Shown here one piece after another: positions 52,975-62,208 of a stretch of 64,000 nt of DNA. The translations under genes were made by a program, and so were the position numbers. The stretch is from contig PKTR01000001.1 of NCBI GenBank assembly GCA_002869065.1, forward strand, positions 239,118-303,117, read 5' to 3'. The stretch's first letter is position 1. Each line of letters starts with the position of its first letter. A model generated the notes under the pieces. It was not told the origin of the DNA. It made no database searches and worked only from the letters and a program-made list of their open reading frames with translations. The stretch comes from Hyphomicrobiales bacterium. Its GTDB lineage: Bacteria; Pseudomonadota; Alphaproteobacteria; Rhizobiales; Rhodobiaceae.

Positions 52975-53718
52975 CTAAGCCGGCAATTGCGGCGTCAGCC
53001 ACTGCTTGGTTGGGAAGTCGAAGATGCGCCCGGTTTCCGCGCAGGACGGCGAAACCATCTCCACGACATACGGCGCCAGCTCGTCCGGATGCGGCAGCGT
53101 CTCGGGATCTTCGCCCGGCATGGCGTGCGCCCGCATCGCGGTGCGCATCGGGCCCGGATTGATCAGGTTTACGCGGATCGCGTTGGAACGGTTTTCTTCC
53201 GCGTAAGTACGCGCGAGCGCCTCCAGAGCGGCCTTGGAGACCGAGTAGGGACCCCAGAACGGCCGGCACTTGTGCGGTGCGCCGGACGTGAAGAACACCG
53301 CGCGACCGGCGTCAGACTGCTTCAGGAGCGGATCGAGTGACCGGATCAGCCGCCAGTTGGCGTTGACGTTGATGGTCATCGTCTGTTCCCAGATCTTGAC
53401 GTCGACATGGCCGAGCGGCGAGAGCTGGCCGAGCATGCCGGCATTGCCGACGAGGATGTCGAGCTTGCCCCAGCGCTCGAAGATGGCCGCGCCGAGCCGG
53501 TCGATGGCGTCGAAATCCGCGAGGTCGAAAGGCACCAGCGTGGCGGCTTCGCCGCCGGCTTCCCGGATCTCGTCATCGAGTTCCTCGAGGCCGCCGACTG
53601 TGCGGGCAACCGCGATGATATGCGCGCCTTCGACTGCCATGGCTTTGGCGAGCGAACGACCGATACCGCGCGACGCGCCGGTAACGACAGCGACGCGACC
53701 CTCTAGTGCCTTAGCCAT
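52975..53718 (-). CDS. SDR family oxidoreductase
   Basis: A 247-residue short-chain dehydrogenase. VAVVTGASRGIGRSLAKAM is the nucleotide-binding site and VGNAG the structural motif; the catalytic Ser, Tyr and Lys are in FFTSGAPHK and YSVSKAALE. Substrate unknown; in Rhizobiales this gene often follows purF. ATG 53718 is 4 bases after the purF stop, so the pair is co-transcribed. Confidence 0.88.
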   Translation of the reverse strand: MAKALEGRVAVVTGASRGIGRSLAKAMAVEGAHIIAVARTVGGLEELDDEIREAGGEAATLVPFDLADFDAIDRLGAAIFERWGKLDILVGNAGMLGQLSPLGHVDVKIWEQTMTINVNANWRLIRSLDPLLKQSDAGRAVFFTSGAPHKCRPFWGPYSVSKAALEALARTYAEENRSNAIRVNLINPGPMRTAMRAHAMPGEDPETLPHPDELAPYVVEMVSPSCAETGRIFDFPTKQWLTPQLPA

Positions 53719-53722
53719 GAAT

Positions 53723-55198
53723 TCATCCCACCTCGGCCAGCAATGACAATTGCCGGACATTGTCAGTATTGGAGCGGTCTGTCAGCCGCGTCGGATAGTC
53801 GCCGGTGAAGCAGGCATCGCAGAACTGCGGCTGCGCGTTGTTGCGGCCATCGACGCCGACGGCACGGTAGAGACCGTCGATCGACAGGAAGGCGAGGCTG
53901 TCGACCTTGATGTAGCGCGCGATCTCCTCGATCGACATGCGCGAGGCGATCAGCTTGCCCTTTTCCGGTGTGTCCACGCCGTAGAAGCAGGAGTCCTTGG
54001 TCGGCGGGCTGGCGATGCGCATATGCACTTCGCGGGCGCCGGCATCGCGCACCATCTGCACGATCTTCAGCGATGTGGTGCCGCGCACGATCGAATCGTC
54101 GACCAGCACGACGCTCTTGCCTTCCAGCATGGCGCGGTTGGCGTTGTGCTTCAGCTTCACGCCGAGATGGCGGATATGGTCGGACGGTTCGATGAAGGTG
54201 CGGCCGACATAGTGATTGCGGATGATGCCGAGCTCAAACGGCAGATTGGCGCTCTGGGCGTAGCCGAGCGCGGCAGGAACACCACTGTCGGGAACCGGAA
54301 CGACGATATCGGCCGGCGCCGGGGATTCGGCGGCAAGCTCGGCGCCGATCCGTTTGCGTACTTCGTAGACGCTGGTGCCTTCGACAACCGAGTCGGGACG
54401 CGCGAAATAGACATACTCGAAGACGCAGAAGCGCTTGTGGGCGGTCGGGAAGGGCTTAAGGCTCTGCAGCCCGTCGTCGGTGATAATGACCACTTCGCCC
54501 GGCTCGATATCGCGCACGTAGGAGGCGCCGATAATGTCGAGTGCGCAGGTTTCCGACGCCAGAATGTAGGCGCCGTCGAGCGCGCCGAGCACCAGCGGGC
54601 GCACGCCGAGCGGATCGCGACAGCCGATCATCTTCTTTTCCGACAGGCCGACGATGGCGAAAGCGCCTTCGATGGCCGCAATCGCGTCGATCAGCCGCTC
54701 GATCAGGTTGCCTTTGTCGCTGGTCGCGATGAGATGGATGATCGCTTCGGTATCGGAGGTCGATTGGAAGATCGAGCCGCGTTTCTGCAGCGCTCGCTGC
54801 AGCGTGCGCGCGTTGGTGATGTTGCCATTGTGCGCCATCGCGAAACCGCCGGCGACGAACTCGGCAAACAGCGGCTGAACGTTGCGCAGCACCGGTGCAC
54901 CCGTGGTCGAATAGCGGGTGTGGCCGATCGCTCGATCTCCCTGCAGCCGTTCGATGACAGGGCCTTTGGAGAAATGGTCGCCGACGAGGCCGATATGGCG
55001 TTCGGAATGAAACTGGTTGCCGTCGAAGGAGACGATACCGGCGGCTTCCTGACCGCGGTGCTGCAGGGCGTGTAGGCCGAGCGCGGTCAGCGCGGCGGCG
55101 TCGCGATGGCCGAAAACGCCGAAAACCCCGCACTCCTCGTGCAGATGGTCGTCATCGGAAATGCCGGCAGCGGCAGGCGTTGAGCGCGCTTGCGTCAT
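53723..55198 (-). CDS. purF: amidophosphoribosyltransferase
   Basis: A 491-residue enzyme for the first committed step of purine synthesis: PRPP plus glutamine to phosphoribosylamine. A 22-residue propeptide precedes catalytic C23 in HEECGVFGVFGH. The glutaminase domain is followed by the PRTase domain with SVVLVDDSIVRGTTSLKI as PRPP loop. Cysteines near the C terminus (QFCDACFTGDYP) may bind an Fe-S cluster as in the Bacillus-type enzyme. ATG 55198 is preferred by ribosome-site spacing; ATG 55207 is possible. Confidence 0.94.
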   Translation of the reverse strand: MTQARSTPAAAGISDDDHLHEECGVFGVFGHRDAAALTALGLHALQHRGQEAAGIVSFDGNQFHSERHIGLVGDHFSKGPVIERLQGDRAIGHTRYSTTGAPVLRNVQPLFAEFVAGGFAMAHNGNITNARTLQRALQKRGSIFQSTSDTEAIIHLIATSDKGNLIERLIDAIAAIEGAFAIVGLSEKKMIGCRDPLGVRPLVLGALDGAYILASETCALDIIGASYVRDIEPGEVVIITDDGLQSLKPFPTAHKRFCVFEYVYFARPDSVVEGTSVYEVRKRIGAELAAESPAPADIVVPVPDSGVPAALGYAQSANLPFELGIIRNHYVGRTFIEPSDHIRHLGVKLKHNANRAMLEGKSVVLVDDSIVRGTTSLKIVQMVRDAGAREVHMRIASPPTKDSCFYGVDTPEKGKLIASRMSIEEIARYIKVDSLAFLSIDGLYRAVGVDGRNNAQPQFCDACFTGDYPTRLTDRSNTDNVRQLSLLAEVG

Positions 55199-55237
55199 GA
55201 TCGTCATCCTGCTGTGCGGGCCGTATGCGGGTCCGCT

Positions 55238-55879
55238 TTACTGAGTGTTCTGGCCAGTCGATTCCATCAGCTGGTTGAGGCCGTCGCGCTCGCCGCTGCG
55301 ATAGGCCGGCTCTTCGCCGCTGGTGGTTTCCTCGGCTTCGCCGGCGCTTTCAGGTGCGGCGCCGCGTTTGCGCAAGTGATCGAGAATGCGCTTTTCCGGG
55401 TCCTCCGGCAGCGCCGCGATCAGCTTGTCGCCAATGGTGTCGAGGATGTCCTTCGATTTCGCCTTGGCGATCCAGGCCGGCTGGCGCTCGGTTTCCGGCA
55501 TCGCCCAGTTGACGAACAGCATCGCCACGACGACGAGGAACAGGCCGCGCACGGCCCCGAACAGGAAGCCGAAAGTGCGGTCGAGAGCGCCGATGCGGCT
55601 ATCGAGCACGAAGTCGGAGACGCGCATGGTGATGTAGCTGACCACGATCAGCGTCACCAGGAAGATGGCGCCCGCGGCGACCGCCGTCGCGATCATTTCG
55701 TGGCTGATATATTGCTGCACGAAGGGCACGAGCTTCTTGTAGAACAGCAGCGCGACGACAAACGCCACGATCCACGAAACGATCGACAGAACCTCGCGCA
55801 CGAAGCCGCGGATCATCGCCAGGAATGCCGAAATGAGCATCACGGCAATGAGAATTCCGTCAAGTATTGTGATCGGCAT
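55238..55879 (-). CDS. cvpA: CvpA family membrane protein
   Basis: A 213-residue protein with four helices (ILDGILIAVMLISAFLAMIRGF opening, typical of CvpA) and a charged C-terminal tail. CvpA homologues are needed for colicin V production in E. coli and for envelope stress tolerance; the molecular role is unclear. It sits in the standard radA-cvpA-purF order. ATG 55879 matches the family start. Confidence 0.88.
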   Translation of the reverse strand: MPITILDGILIAVMLISAFLAMIRGFVREVLSIVSWIVAFVVALLFYKKLVPFVQQYISHEMIATAVAAGAIFLVTLIVVSYITMRVSDFVLDSRIGALDRTFGFLFGAVRGLFLVVVAMLFVNWAMPETERQPAWIAKAKSKDILDTIGDKLIAALPEDPEKRILDHLRKRGAAPESAGEAEETTSGEEPAYRSGERDGLNQLMESTGQNTQ

Positions 55880-55976
55880 CGTCGGTCGATCCTTGCTGCC
55901 CGGTACCTTGCGCAACATGCGCGGTCCGAAAAGTTGTCGCTCATGGACTTTCCGCACAGGCGGAAAACCCGGCCTT

Positions 55977-57392
55977 TCAATCGTCGTCCGTCAGTGCCGG
56001 CGCCGCGTTCTGGCGTCGCCCCGATACGATGCGCGCGACCAGATCGCCAAGGTCTTCGACCCCGACAAAGTCGAGCCCAATCGCCGGTTCACTTTCACCC
56101 CGCGCGGCCTTTGCCGCAACGGCTCTGCGAAAGCCGAGCTTCTCGGCTTCCTTCAACCGCGCGCTCACCTGCGCCACCGGCCGCACCGCGCCTGACAGGG
56201 CAACTTCGCCGAAATAGACGGTCTCGGGGGGAAGAGCAACCCCGCTGGCCGATGAGATGAGGGCGGCGGCGACCGCGAGATCAGCTGCCGGCTCATTGAT
56301 TTTCAGCCCGCCGGCGACCGCGAGATAGACATCCTGCGCGCCGATCTTGAGGCCGCAGCGGGCTTCGAGCACGGCGAGGATCATCGAAAGCCGGCTGGTA
56401 TCCCAGCCGATCACGGCGCGTCGCGGCGTGCCGAGCGGCGAGGGCGCGACCAGCGCCTGCATCTCGACGAGCAGCGGCCGCGAGCCCTCCATGCCGGCAA
56501 AGACCGACGCCCCCGGCGTGCGCGCCATATGATCGCCGAGGAACAGTTCCGACGGGTTCGCGACCTCGCGCAAGCCCGCGCCGGTCATCTCGAAGACACC
56601 GATCTCGTCGCTCGGCCCGAAGCGGTTCTTTACCGACCGCAGGATGCGGAACTGATGCGCGCCGTCGCCCTCGAAGTAGAGCACGGCGTCTACCATATGC
56701 TCGACCACGCGCGGTCCGGCGATCTGGCCGTCCTTGGTGACGTGGCCGACCAGCACCATGGTCGCACCGCTCTTCTTGGCATAACGGGTCAGCGCCTGTG
56801 CCGAGGCGCGCACCTGCGTCACCGTGCCCGGCGAGGATTCGACCGTGTCGGTCCACAGCGTCTGCACCGAGTCGACGATGACGAGGGCAGGTGTCGCATC
56901 GGCTTCGAGCGTCGCGATGATGTCCTCGACGCTGGTTTCCGCGGCCAGCGCCACCGGCGCGGCGGAAAGCCCGAGCCGTTCGGCCCGAAGCCGCACCTGA
57001 GCGACCGCCTCTTCGCCGGAGATATAGACAACGCGATGGCCGTCTGCCGCGAGGCGGGCAGCGGCCTGGATCAGCAGCGTCGATTTGCCGATGCCCGGAT
57101 CGCCGCCGACAAGCAGCACCGAGCCGCGCACGAAGCCGCCACCGGTGACACGATCGAGTTCGGCGATGCCGCACTGGAAGCGCGGCGCGTCCTCGATGGC
57201 GCCGGCCAGCGGAACCAGCTCGACCACCCGCCCGCGCGAGGACGCGGTTTTCTTCGGCCCGCCACCGATGCCGCCGGCGGCGTTTTCCTCGACGATGGTG
57301 TTCCACTCGCCGCAGGATTCGCACCGGCCGCTCCAGCGGGCGGTTGCCGAGCCGCAGTTCTGGCAGACATAGGAGAGGGGACGCCGCGCCAT
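55977..57392 (-). CDS. radA: DNA repair protein RadA
   Basis: A 471-residue RecA-like protein for branched recombination intermediates. The zinc finger has C10, C13, C24 and C27; Walker A is GGDPGIGKST (96-105); KNRFGPSDE is the RadA KNRFG motif; the C terminus is the Lon-like domain. Only 3 bases separate it from alr upstream. Confidence 0.95.
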   Translation of the reverse strand: MARRPLSYVCQNCGSATARWSGRCESCGEWNTIVEENAAGGIGGGPKKTASSRGRVVELVPLAGAIEDAPRFQCGIAELDRVTGGGFVRGSVLLVGGDPGIGKSTLLIQAAARLAADGHRVVYISGEEAVAQVRLRAERLGLSAAPVALAAETSVEDIIATLEADATPALVIVDSVQTLWTDTVESSPGTVTQVRASAQALTRYAKKSGATMVLVGHVTKDGQIAGPRVVEHMVDAVLYFEGDGAHQFRILRSVKNRFGPSDEIGVFEMTGAGLREVANPSELFLGDHMARTPGASVFAGMEGSRPLLVEMQALVAPSPLGTPRRAVIGWDTSRLSMILAVLEARCGLKIGAQDVYLAVAGGLKINEPAADLAVAAALISSASGVALPPETVYFGEVALSGAVRPVAQVSARLKEAEKLGFRRAVAAKAARGESEPAIGLDFVGVEDLGDLVARIVSGRRQNAAPALTDDD

Positions 57393-57395
57393 GCG

Positions 57396-58547
57396 TCAGG
57401 CCTTTTTGCGAAGGTGCCGGCGGGTATAGCGCCGGCCGAGCCCGGTGAGGATTTCATAGCCGATCGTGCCGGCATGCCCGGCGACCTCATCGACCGACAC
57501 CGTCGGTCCGATCAGTTCGACGAGGGAGCCGCGCTCGACCGTACCGTGTTCGATGTCGGTGACGTCGAGCGCGATCAGATCCATCGACACCCGTCCGATG
57601 ATCGGCACGCTCTGCCCGCTGACGATGCCCCGACCGCCGGGCTTGATGTCGCTCGAACCGGCAGAGCGGTGAAAGCCGTCCGCATAGCCGACCGCAACGA
57701 TCGCCACCCGGCCATCGCGGTTCATCGTCTCCGATGCGCCATAGCCGACCGTTTCGCCGGCCATGACATTGCGAAGCTGCGCGACGCGCGCTTCGAGAGT
57801 GACGACGGGCCGCATCGGGTTTTCGGCATCGCCGAGCGGGTTGCCGCCGTAGAGCCCCACGCCCGGCCGGACGAGATCGAAGCAATAGGCGGAGCCGAGC
57901 AGGATGCCGGCGGAATTGGCGAGCGAAGCGGGAACGCCCGGGAACAACGTCCGCACCGCACCGAACCGCTCGAGCTGTTGCTTGTTGAGCGGATGGTCGG
58001 CCGTATCGGCACAGGCGAGATGGCTCATCATCAATGAAAGCTCGAACGCGGCGAGCAATTCGGGACGCTGCGCGACTGCCTCAGCCTCGGCGATCCGGAG
58101 TCCGAGCCGGCTCATGCCGGTGTCGACATGGATTGCCGCCGGCAACCTCTCACCGCGCGCGGCGCAGAAGGCGGACCATTCCTCGATCTCGCCGATCGAG
58201 CCGAGCACAGGGCGCAGATTGGCGGCGGCGAAGGTCTCACCCGTGCCGGGGAACAGGCCATCAAGCACGTAGATGGTCGCCTCGGGCGCAACCATGCGCG
58301 CCCGCAGGCCTTCGTTGGGAAGTGCCACGAAGAAGGTGCGGCAACCGGCGTCGAGGAAGGTGGCAACGGCCTCTTCAAGCCCGGTGCCGTAGCCGTCACC
58401 CTTGACGACCGCCGAGCACTCGGCGGCGCCGGCGCGTTCGGCGAAGAGCCGCCAGTTCGCGGCAAGCGCGGCGTGGTCGATGCTCAATATGCCGCCGGCC
58501 AGCGCCTCGGCCGGGCCGTAGTGATCCGGTGTGTCCTTGCCGGTCAT
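57396..58547 (-). CDS. alr: alanine racemase
   Basis: A 383-residue fold-III PLP enzyme that makes D-alanine for peptidoglycan. The PLP lysine is K49 in SAVVKGDGYGTG (the usual text is VVKADAYG; Ala-to-Gly changes are conservative). The second base Tyr is in ETVGYGASETM. Four bases downstream of dnaB in the same operon. Confidence 0.93.
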   Translation of the reverse strand: MTGKDTPDHYGPAEALAGGILSIDHAALAANWRLFAERAGAAECSAVVKGDGYGTGLEEAVATFLDAGCRTFFVALPNEGLRARMVAPEATIYVLDGLFPGTGETFAAANLRPVLGSIGEIEEWSAFCAARGERLPAAIHVDTGMSRLGLRIAEAEAVAQRPELLAAFELSLMMSHLACADTADHPLNKQQLERFGAVRTLFPGVPASLANSAGILLGSAYCFDLVRPGVGLYGGNPLGDAENPMRPVVTLEARVAQLRNVMAGETVGYGASETMNRDGRVAIVAVGYADGFHRSAGSSDIKPGGRGIVSGQSVPIIGRVSMDLIALDVTDIEHGTVERGSLVELIGPTVSVDEVAGHAGTIGYEILTGLGRRYTRRHLRKKA

Positions 58548-58551
58548 GCGA

Positions 58552-60036
58552 TCAGTCCATGCGCGAGGGCAGCCGGTCGTCGCGCACCAGCGTCGAGAAA
58601 CGGGTGACGTCGGCGTCGAACTGCAAATCGATCGTGCCGGTCGGTCCGTGACGCTGCTTGGCGACGATCAGTTCGGCAACGCCGGCAACGCGCTCCATTT
58701 CGGCCTGCCAGGTGAAGAACTCCTCCGAACCTTCCTTCGGCTTCTTGTTCTTCATGTAGTACTCCTCGCGGAACACGAAAAGCACGACGTCGGCGTCCTG
58801 TTCGATCGAACCCGATTCGCGAAGGTCTGAGAGCTGCGGCCGCTTGTCGTCGCGCGTTTCCACCTGACGCGACAATTGCGAGAGCGCGATGACGGGAATC
58901 GCGAGTTCCTTGGCGAGCGCCTTCAGCGAAGTGGTGATTTCGGTGATTTCCTGCACGCGCCCGTCGGAGACGCGCTTCGAGCCCTGCAGCAGTTGCAGAT
59001 AGTCGACGATCAGAACGTCGAGACCCTTTTGCCGCTTCAGCCGGCGTGCCCGCGCCGCAAGCTGGGCGATCGACAGGCCACCGGTCTGGTCGATATGCAG
59101 CGGCACGGTCTGCATCTCGCGGCTGGTCGCGGCGAGCACCGCGAACTGCTCCTCATCAATGGCGCCGCGGCGGATTTCCGAAGACGGGATGCCGGCCTGC
59201 TCGGCGAGCACACGGGTGGCGAGCTGTTCGGCCGACATTTCCAGCGAGAAGAAACCGACGATGCCGCCGTCGACCGCCTTCAGCGAGCCGTCGGGCTGTT
59301 CCTCGCCGCGATAGGAGCGGGCGATGTTGTAGGCGATGTTGGTGGCCAGCGCCGTCTTGCCCATACCCGGGCGACCGGCGAGCACCAGAAGGTCCGAGCG
59401 CTGCAGACCACCCATCAGCCGGTCGACGTCCTCAAGCCCGGTGGCGATGCCCGACAGATGGCCGTCTCGCTGATAGGCAGCAGCCGCCATGTCGATGGCA
59501 TCGGCGAGCGCGTCGGAAAAGGTGAAGAAGCCGCCATCGTAGCGGCCGCTTTCGGCCAGTTCGAACAGCCGGCGCTCGGCATCCTCGATCTGCGATTTCG
59601 GCGGCATGTCGACCGGCGCGTCGAAGGCGATATTGACCATGTCCTCGCCGATGCGGATGAGGTTGCGCCGCAGCGCCAGGTCGTAGATCACGCGGGCATA
59701 ATCTTCCGCGTTGATGATAGTCGTCGCGTCGGCTGCAAGGCGCAGCAGGTATTGCGTCACCGAGAGTTCGCCGATGCGGTGATCGGTCGGGAAGAAGCTC
59801 TTCACGGTGATCGGCGAAGCGACCTTGCCCGCCCGGATCAGCTCCGAAGCACGCTGATAGATCTCGCGATGCGGCTCGAGAAAGAAATGCACCGGCTCGA
59901 GAAAATCCGAGACGCGATAGAACGTGTCGTTGTTGGTCAGGATCGATCCGAGCAGCTGACGTTCCGCCTCGACGTTATGAGGCGCGGTGCGCGGCAGCGG
60001 CGCGGTTTCGGAACGGCGGGGTGCATTCGAGGCCAT
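58552..60036 (-). CDS. dnaB: replicative DNA helicase DnaB
   Basis: A 494-residue helicase. The N-terminal DnaG-interaction domain (about 20-120) precedes the RecA-type motor with Walker A GRPGMGKTAL (221-230) and Walker B VDYLQLLQGS. It unwinds DNA at the replication fork. First gene of the leftward dnaB-alr-radA run; separated from rplI by a strong terminator. Confidence 0.96.
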   Translation of the reverse strand: MASNAPRRSETAPLPRTAPHNVEAERQLLGSILTNNDTFYRVSDFLEPVHFFLEPHREIYQRASELIRAGKVASPITVKSFFPTDHRIGELSVTQYLLRLAADATTIINAEDYARVIYDLALRRNLIRIGEDMVNIAFDAPVDMPPKSQIEDAERRLFELAESGRYDGGFFTFSDALADAIDMAAAAYQRDGHLSGIATGLEDVDRLMGGLQRSDLLVLAGRPGMGKTALATNIAYNIARSYRGEEQPDGSLKAVDGGIVGFFSLEMSAEQLATRVLAEQAGIPSSEIRRGAIDEEQFAVLAATSREMQTVPLHIDQTGGLSIAQLAARARRLKRQKGLDVLIVDYLQLLQGSKRVSDGRVQEITEITTSLKALAKELAIPVIALSQLSRQVETRDDKRPQLSDLRESGSIEQDADVVLFVFREEYYMKNKKPKEGSEEFFTWQAEMERVAGVAELIVAKQRHGPTGTIDLQFDADVTRFSTLVRDDRLPSRMD

Positions 60037-60445
60037 CTGGCGGGTTCACCTGTCGTTTCGACCGAAAGCATCTCGTTGTGCGAAACCGGGTTTCGCGCAC
60101 GGGCGACCGATCGGAAATGTCGTATTGCTGGCGCTTTGTCCGGACCCGTCGAAAACGCCAGTACACAAGGGCAGGGGAGAGACACCATCCCCGCCACTTT
60201 AGCCAATGCCGGATGCGGGGGAACCGAAGCCGGCACGATTTCCCGGCCATCCCCGCTATTCACAGGTCGATTGGCAAAACGGCGCCCGCTTGCGGCACGC
60301 CGGGTTTCGAATCGCGATTTTACCGCAGTCCGCATCCGCTCCGCCATTGCGCTCGAGCGGACAAAAAAAACCCGCCGCTCGTTTGCAGGTGCTGCGAGCG
60401 GCGGGACTGTATTTGGTGCCGGGCGGGAAACCGCCCGTCGAGCGA
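60037..60445. other. 409-base region between rplI and dnaB
   Basis: Holds the rplI terminator (60363-60405) and the presumed dnaB promoter. GCGAAAC-CGG-GTTTCGC at about 60080-60096 is a perfect 7-bp inverted repeat of the style seen in rhizobial intergenic palindromes. No gene. Confidence 0.55.
60363..60405 (-). terminator. Rho-independent terminator of the rpsF-rpsR-rplI operon
   Basis: On the minus strand CCCGCCGCTCG, 13-base loop, CGAGCGGCGGG, then eight T. Perfect 11-bp stem about 40 bases after the rplI stop. Confidence 0.9.
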
Positions 60446-61042
60446 TTACTGTTCGTCGCTGGTCTCGGCTTCGGCCTCTGCCTCTGCCGGAGCTTCGAAG
60501 TTTTCTTCGCCTTCTTCGTCCTCGTCCTCGACCTCGAGCACGAAGCCTTCGTCACGCTGGGTGAGGTCTTCACCGTGCGCCTGACGGGTTGCTTCGTCTT
60601 CCGAACGGGCGACGTTGACGGTCACCGTCGCGTCGACTTCCGGATGGAGGATGATCTGGACCGAATGCAGGCCGATCGTCTTGATCGGCGTGGCCAGGGC
60701 GACCTGGTTGCGGGCAACCGTGAAGCCGCCGGCTTCCAGCCCTTCGGCAATATCGCGGGTCGACACCGAACCGTAGAGCTGGCCGGTTTCGGCCGCCTGA
60801 CGGATGACGATGAAGCTCTCGCCGTTCAGCTTGCCGGCGACGACTTCGGCTTCCTGCTTGCGCTCCAGGTTGCGGGCCTCGAGCTGGGCGCGCTGCTCTT
60901 CGAAGCGAGCCATGTTGGCGGCGGTGGCACGAAGCGCCTTGCCCTGCGGCAGCAGGAAGTTACGGGCGTAGCCCGGGCGAACCTTAACCGTGTCGCCCAT
61001 CTGGCCGAGCCTGGCGATGCGTTCGAGAAGAATGACTTTCAT
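60446..61042 (-). CDS. rplI: 50S ribosomal protein L9
   Basis: A 198-residue L9. [31 protein letters not shown] is the rRNA-binding N domain, joined by a long helix to the C domain (about 80-150). A tail of about 45 residues, rich in Glu and Asp ([20 protein letters not shown]), makes it longer than the usual 150, as in other Rhizobiales. Confidence 0.95.
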   Translation of the reverse strand: MKVILLERIARLGQMGDTVKVRPGYARNFLLPQGKALRATAANMARFEEQRAQLEARNLERKQEAEVVAGKLNGESFIVIRQAAETGQLYGSVSTRDIAEGLEAGGFTVARNQVALATPIKTIGLHSVQIILHPEVDATVTVNVARSEDEATRQAHGEDLTQRDEGFVLEVEDEDEEGEENFEAPAEAEAEAETSDEQ

Positions 61043-61157
61043 TGTGGTCTCCTTACCATCTGTCCCGCGACGATGAACGTCATCGTGCGGTTAGAGGCGG
61101 CACGCGGGAGTGCGACCGCCCCAGAGGACCGCTCGCGGGGGCATGCCCCGCGCCCGG

Positions 61158-61397
61158 TTAGCTGATCACGTAGGGCAGCAGGCCCAGGAAGCGGGCGCGC
61201 TTGATGGCGCGGGCCAGTTCACGCTGCTTCTTCGCCGACACCGCGGTGATGCGGCTCGGAACGATCTTGCCGCGCTCGGAAATGTAGCGCTGCAGCAGCT
61301 TGAGGTCCTTGTAGTCGATCTTCGGCGCGTTGGCGCCGGAGAACGGGCACGACTTGCGACGACGGAAGAAGGGGCGGCGAGCAGATGCGTCAGCCAT
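61158..61397 (-). CDS. rpsR: 30S ribosomal protein S18
   Basis: A 79-residue S18: [34 protein letters not shown] is the family core, and [27 protein letters not shown] the C-terminal half. Partner of S6 in the 30S platform; 48 bases from rpsF and 115 from rplI in the same operon. Confidence 0.96.
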   Translation of the reverse strand: MADASARRPFFRRRKSCPFSGANAPKIDYKDLKLLQRYISERGKIVPSRITAVSAKKQRELARAIKRARFLGLLPYVIS

Positions 61398-61445
61398 GAT
61401 GGTATCTCCTGAATTCTGTACGAAACGGTCGGATCAGCGGGCGCC

Positions 61446-61880
61446 TTAGCGGCGCGGGCCGCGATCTTCGCGCGGACCACGGTCTTCGCGCGGGCCACGA
61501 TCACCGCGATCGCCGCGGTCGCCACGATCACCGCGCGGGCCGCGGCGGTCATCACGGTCGCGCTTCTGCAGCATCGCCGACTGGCCTTCCTCGTGCTCGT
61601 CGACGCGGATGGTCATGTAGCGCAGGATGTCTTCGTGGAGGCGCATCTGCCGCTCCATCTCGGCAACCGCTTCGTGCGGCGCTTCGATGTTCATCAGCGC
61701 GTAATGCGCCTTGCGGTTCTTCTTGACGCGATAGGCGAGGCCCTTCAGACCCCAGTTCTCGACCTTGGTGATCTTGCCGCCATTGCCTTCAATGACGCCC
61801 TTGAACTGGTCGATAAGCTGTTCGACCTGCTGGCTGGAAATATCCTGACGTGCCAGCAGAACATGCTCGTAAAGCGGCAT
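61446..61880 (-). CDS. rpsF: 30S ribosomal protein S6 with repetitive tail
   Basis: A 144-residue S6. [22 protein letters not shown] and [24 protein letters not shown] are the core ferredoxin-like fold. After about residue 105 comes a low-complexity tail built from RGDRGD and GPRED units. ATG 61880 is the family start. The operon promoter is about 180 bases upstream. Confidence 0.94.
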   Translation of the reverse strand: MPLYEHVLLARQDISSQQVEQLIDQFKGVIEGNGGKITKVENWGLKGLAYRVKKNRKAHYALMNIEAPHEAVAEMERQMRLHEDILRYMTIRVDEHEEGQSAMLQKRDRDDRRGPRGDRGDRGDRGDRGPREDRGPREDRGPRR

Positions 61881-62208
61881 GGTGCCTTTCCTTCTATTGT
61901 GCCGGCGCAAAGCCCCTTCGAAGCCTCGTGTTGGAAAGGCTCGATGGTCACCTTCGAGAGCGGGAACACGGGAAGTCGGATCCGTCTTGGATCGCGATCG
62001 GTTATGCTTGGCACCACCGATCTTCCGTTCAGCCCCCAGCCGGGCAGGTTTCAGAGCCGGCACCTATACGCTATTTTGTCGCGAACGCAAGGCTAATCCG
62101 CCGTTTGCCGCGATTCGCTCGGACGTCGCACTTGACTCCGCGCGTCCGTACGGCCACTTCCACCGGCGACATCAGCTTGCGGATAACGAAAACGGGGAGA
62201 AAACCGCC
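61881..62208. other. 328-base divergent region rpsF/fabD
   Basis: Holds the rpsF promoter noted separately. A fabD promoter is not clear; TTGACT at 62132-62137 lacks a good -10. No gene or repeat seen. Confidence 0.5.
62063..62090 (-). promoter_or_regulatory. probable promoter of the rpsF operon
   Basis: On the minus strand TTGCGT (62090-62085), 16 bases, TATAGG (62068-62063). Reading CTTGCG with 17 bases also fits the alphaproteobacterial housekeeping pattern. By eye only. Confidence 0.45.

Noticed and set aside
53750-55075. 441-codon antisense frame over purF
   Set aside because: Shadow of purF; composition typical of antisense reading.
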